The position numbers were made by a program, and so were the translations under genes. This document shows, piece after piece, positions 62,318 through 64,000 of a stretch of 64,000 bases of DNA. Location of the stretch: positions 3,292,001 to 3,356,000 of the forward strand of contig CP119310.1 in NCBI GenBank assembly GCA_029203185.1, read 5' to 3'. Source of the stretch: Candidatus Chryseobacterium colombiense (GTDB taxonomy: Bacteria > Bacteroidota > Bacteroidia > Flavobacteriales > Weeksellaceae). The notes under the pieces are model-generated. The model saw only the letters and a list, made by a program, of their open reading frames with translations, did no database searches and was not told where the DNA came from. Position 1 is the first letter of the stretch, and each line of letters starts with the position of its first letter.

Positions 62318-63577
62318 ATGAAGCTAATTCACTACATATCTAAAAGATACATCATATATTCGGCAATTATTTCCATAATTTCCATTCCATTATTTTATGT
62401 TTCTTTACAGCATTTGTTGCTGGCAGATCTGGATGAAGAAATGAAGCAGCAAAAAGACTGGATTCAGACCCAATTAAAAACCGTTTCTCCAACGGCTCTT
62501 ATCTCTTTTGAAAATAATATTACTGTTACTCCATCAAAAACAGTCAAAACATCGGATGTTTTATTCAATGAACCCTTATTTGTTGAAGCCGATAATGAGA
62601 CGGTGATGCATCGGGTTTTGCTTTCAAATGTAACAGTTAATGGAAAAAATTATACCATCAGAATCAGGAAATCGATGATTGAAGACGAAGACCTTTTACA
62701 AAATATTTTGTTACTGCAGTTTGCGTTTATTTTCATATTAATTGTCGGATTGGGATTAATCAATCTTTCCATTTCTAAAAAACTATGGTTGCCTTTCAAT
62801 GATATTGTCAGAAAAATGCAAGGATATCGTGTAGATAATTCCGATGAGCTGAATTTTATGCCGACTAAAATTTTTGAGTTTAAAGATCTGGAAAACTCAA
62901 TTTGTGAATTGGTCAATCGGAATAACAAATTATATAAAGCTCAAAAAGAATTTACAGAAAATGCTTCTCACGAATTGCAGACTCCTATTGCCGTTTTTTC
63001 CAGCAAATTGGAATTGCTGATGCAGACCCATCCAATTACCGAAGAACAGCTAGAGCTGATTAGTGATATTTTTTCTGTAGGAGAAAAAATGCAGAGAATT
63101 AACAGGACCTTGTTGCTGCTGGCTAAAATCGAAAACAATCAATTTCCGAATATTGAGAAAATTAAGGTGAAAAATGTTTTTAATCACATTATAGAACAAT
63201 ATCAGGATGTTTTACAGATAAAAAATATTCTGTTGGAAGTGAAGTCAAAAGATGGGACGGAGATCATTGCCAATCCAATTCTGATTGATATTCTGTTCGG
63301 AAACTTAATTTCAAATGCATTGCGATATACAAATGATAACAACCATATTAAGATAAAAATTTCAGATCAGTCTGTGGTGGTCATCAATGATGCGCAGAAA
63401 GAAACGGGGAAACTGAATGAATCTGATTTGTTTCAACGATTTAAAAAACAATCCAATGACAGTAGAAGTCTTGGTTTAGGATTGGAGATTTGTAAAAAAA
63501 TATGTAATCTGTATCAATATAAAATTTTTTACGATTTTATAGATAATCAGCATTCTTTTACCATCTCTTTTAAATAA
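62318..63577 (+). CDS. Sensor histidine kinase
   Basis: The 419-residue kinase has two membrane helices (about 10-33 and 127-151) with a ~90-residue periplasmic sensor between them. A HAMP-like linker follows. The HisKA domain has phosphorylated His218 in ENASHELQTPIAVF. The ATPase domain has the N box NLISNALRYTND and a degenerate G2-like motif (RSLGLGLEICKKI); its ADP-binding G1 motif is weak. It is the cognate kinase of the response regulator just upstream. ATG at 62318 is used; an in-frame TTG 12 nt earlier overlaps the regulator. Confidence 0.92.
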   Translation: MKLIHYISKRYIIYSAIISIISIPLFYVSLQHLLLADLDEEMKQQKDWIQTQLKTVSPTALISFENNITVTPSKTVKTSDVLFNEPLFVEADNETVMHRVLLSNVTVNGKNYTIRIRKSMIEDEDLLQNILLLQFAFIFILIVGLGLINLSISKKLWLPFNDIVRKMQGYRVDNSDELNFMPTKIFEFKDLENSICELVNRNNKLYKAQKEFTENASHELQTPIAVFSSKLELLMQTHPITEEQLELISDIFSVGEKMQRINRTLLLLAKIENNQFPNIEKIKVKNVFNHIIEQYQDVLQIKNILLEVKSKDGTEIIANPILIDILFGNLISNALRYTNDNNHIKIKISDQSVVVINDAQKETGKLNESDLFQRFKKQSNDSRSLGLGLEICKKICNLYQYKIFYDFIDNQHSFTISFK

Positions 63578-63661
63578 ATTTTTCATTCAGTTACAAAATT
63601 CAATATCCCTACAGAATTGAGTTTCAATTTTAAGACGTTTACTAAAAAAATAATTACTTCA

Positions 63662-64000
63662 ATGAATAGAATATTTACCCTCGTTGTATTAATAGTCACT
63701 ATTAATTTTTCAAAAGCACAGATCAGGATTTTATTTGATGCGACAAAAGCAGAAATGGCTGGTAATGCAGATTGGGTTATAGATACAGATGTATATAATC
63801 TTAAAGCAAATTCTAACGGGACTGTTACTACAGGGGGAACTCAAAGTAATCCACAACAGATCCCTACACCAGCACAGAGTGGTATTACAGGTTCTACATC
63901 AGAGACGTATTGGAGTGGTGCATTAAGTGCTTGGGCAGTCGATTTGGTAAAGTTGGGTTATAGTGTAGAAACCTTACCTTATAATGGAAAAATTACTTAC
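63662..64000 (+). CDS. Secreted protein, 3' end cut by window edge
   Basis: The visible 113 residues begin with signal peptide MNRIFTLVVLIVTINFSKAQ. The mature start reads IRILFDATKAEMAGNADWVI, followed by a Thr/Gly/Ser-rich stretch and SETYWSGALSAWAVDLVKLG. This resembles the N-terminal domain of large extracellular, often T9SS-sorted, Bacteroidetes proteins, but I do not recognise a catalytic motif and the rest is missing. It is transcribed in the same direction as the two-component system with an 84-nt gap. Confidence 0.65.
   Translation, partial: MNRIFTLVVLIVTINFSKAQIRILFDATKAEMAGNADWVIDTDVYNLKANSNGTVTTGGTQSNPQQIPTPAQSGITGSTSETYWSGALSAWAVDLVKLGYSVETLPYNGKITY

Noticed and set aside
1..64000. 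tRNA, rRNA or transposase genes
   Set aside because: None could be recognised on either strand by eye; a covariance scan could still find a missed tRNA.

Overview
The window looks like a chromosome segment of a Flavobacteriia member, most likely Chryseobacterium or a close Weeksellaceae relative. The evidence is low GC, Bacteroidetes-type promoters (TTG, about 20 nt, TAnnTTTG), two SusC/SusD pairs, a type IX secretion sorting domain, a GYDIA-family GHMP kinase, a BshC homologue, and short signal peptides ending in AQ. No tRNA, rRNA, CRISPR array or transposase was recognised.

Layout. (1) 1-10874, minus strand: a surface polysaccharide cluster. It holds ugd, glycosyltransferases, rmlB and rmlA, an ABC exporter (Wzm/Wzt-like), a DegT aminotransferase, a WbqC-like protein and a GNAT acetyltransferase. 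Together these suggest an N-acylated dTDP-4-amino-4,6-dideoxy sugar in an ABC-exported glycan. (2) 11103-15890, plus strand: the rimP-nusA-infB operon, with a promoter, a leader hairpin and a strong terminator. (3) 16108-24257: the most unusual region. A lipoprotein gene with a Gly-rich linker and a JAMM-metallopeptidase-like C-terminal domain is followed by three more copies of the linker and C-terminal domain that lack a proper start. Each of the four domains is followed 17-21 bp later by a small lipoprotein gene. This is the head-gene-plus-orphan-cassette layout of polymorphic toxin/immunity loci. (4) 24557-32051: a T9SS-sorted subtilase facing a SusC-SusD-lipoprotein operon. (5) 32148-41821: housekeeping genes (porin, bshC, LysM protein, fabD, GYDIA kinase, pckA, aroQ). 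(6) 42017-46655: a second SusC/SusD pair behind a SAM riboswitch and terminator. (7) 46769-49319: a Fur-family regulator and a zinc/cadmium-type P1B ATPase, each preceded by the same inverted repeat at the same distance from its promoter. (8) 49591-55186: a probable copper and redox locus with YHS, SCO, secreted SOD, MbnP/MbnH homologues, a Cys-motif outer-membrane protein and two small CxGKCY proteins. (9) 55664-57567: an MFS exporter and an FCD-family regulator with shared operator-like palindromes. (10) 57857-64000: a DUF2147 protein, a fatty-acid-hydroxylase/DUF5686 fusion, a two-component system and a truncated secreted protein.

Several intergenic gaps carry palindromic repeats (41304-41398, 49338-49485, 52225-52356, 55200-55591) that look like dispersed, non-coding genome repeats.

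The main candidate for an undescribed system is the cassette array at 16108-23055. Its reading as a diversifying effector/immunity locus is inference. The cassette repeats, the conserved Glu...HxH...SxxD residues and the co-duplication of paired genes are read directly from the sequence.
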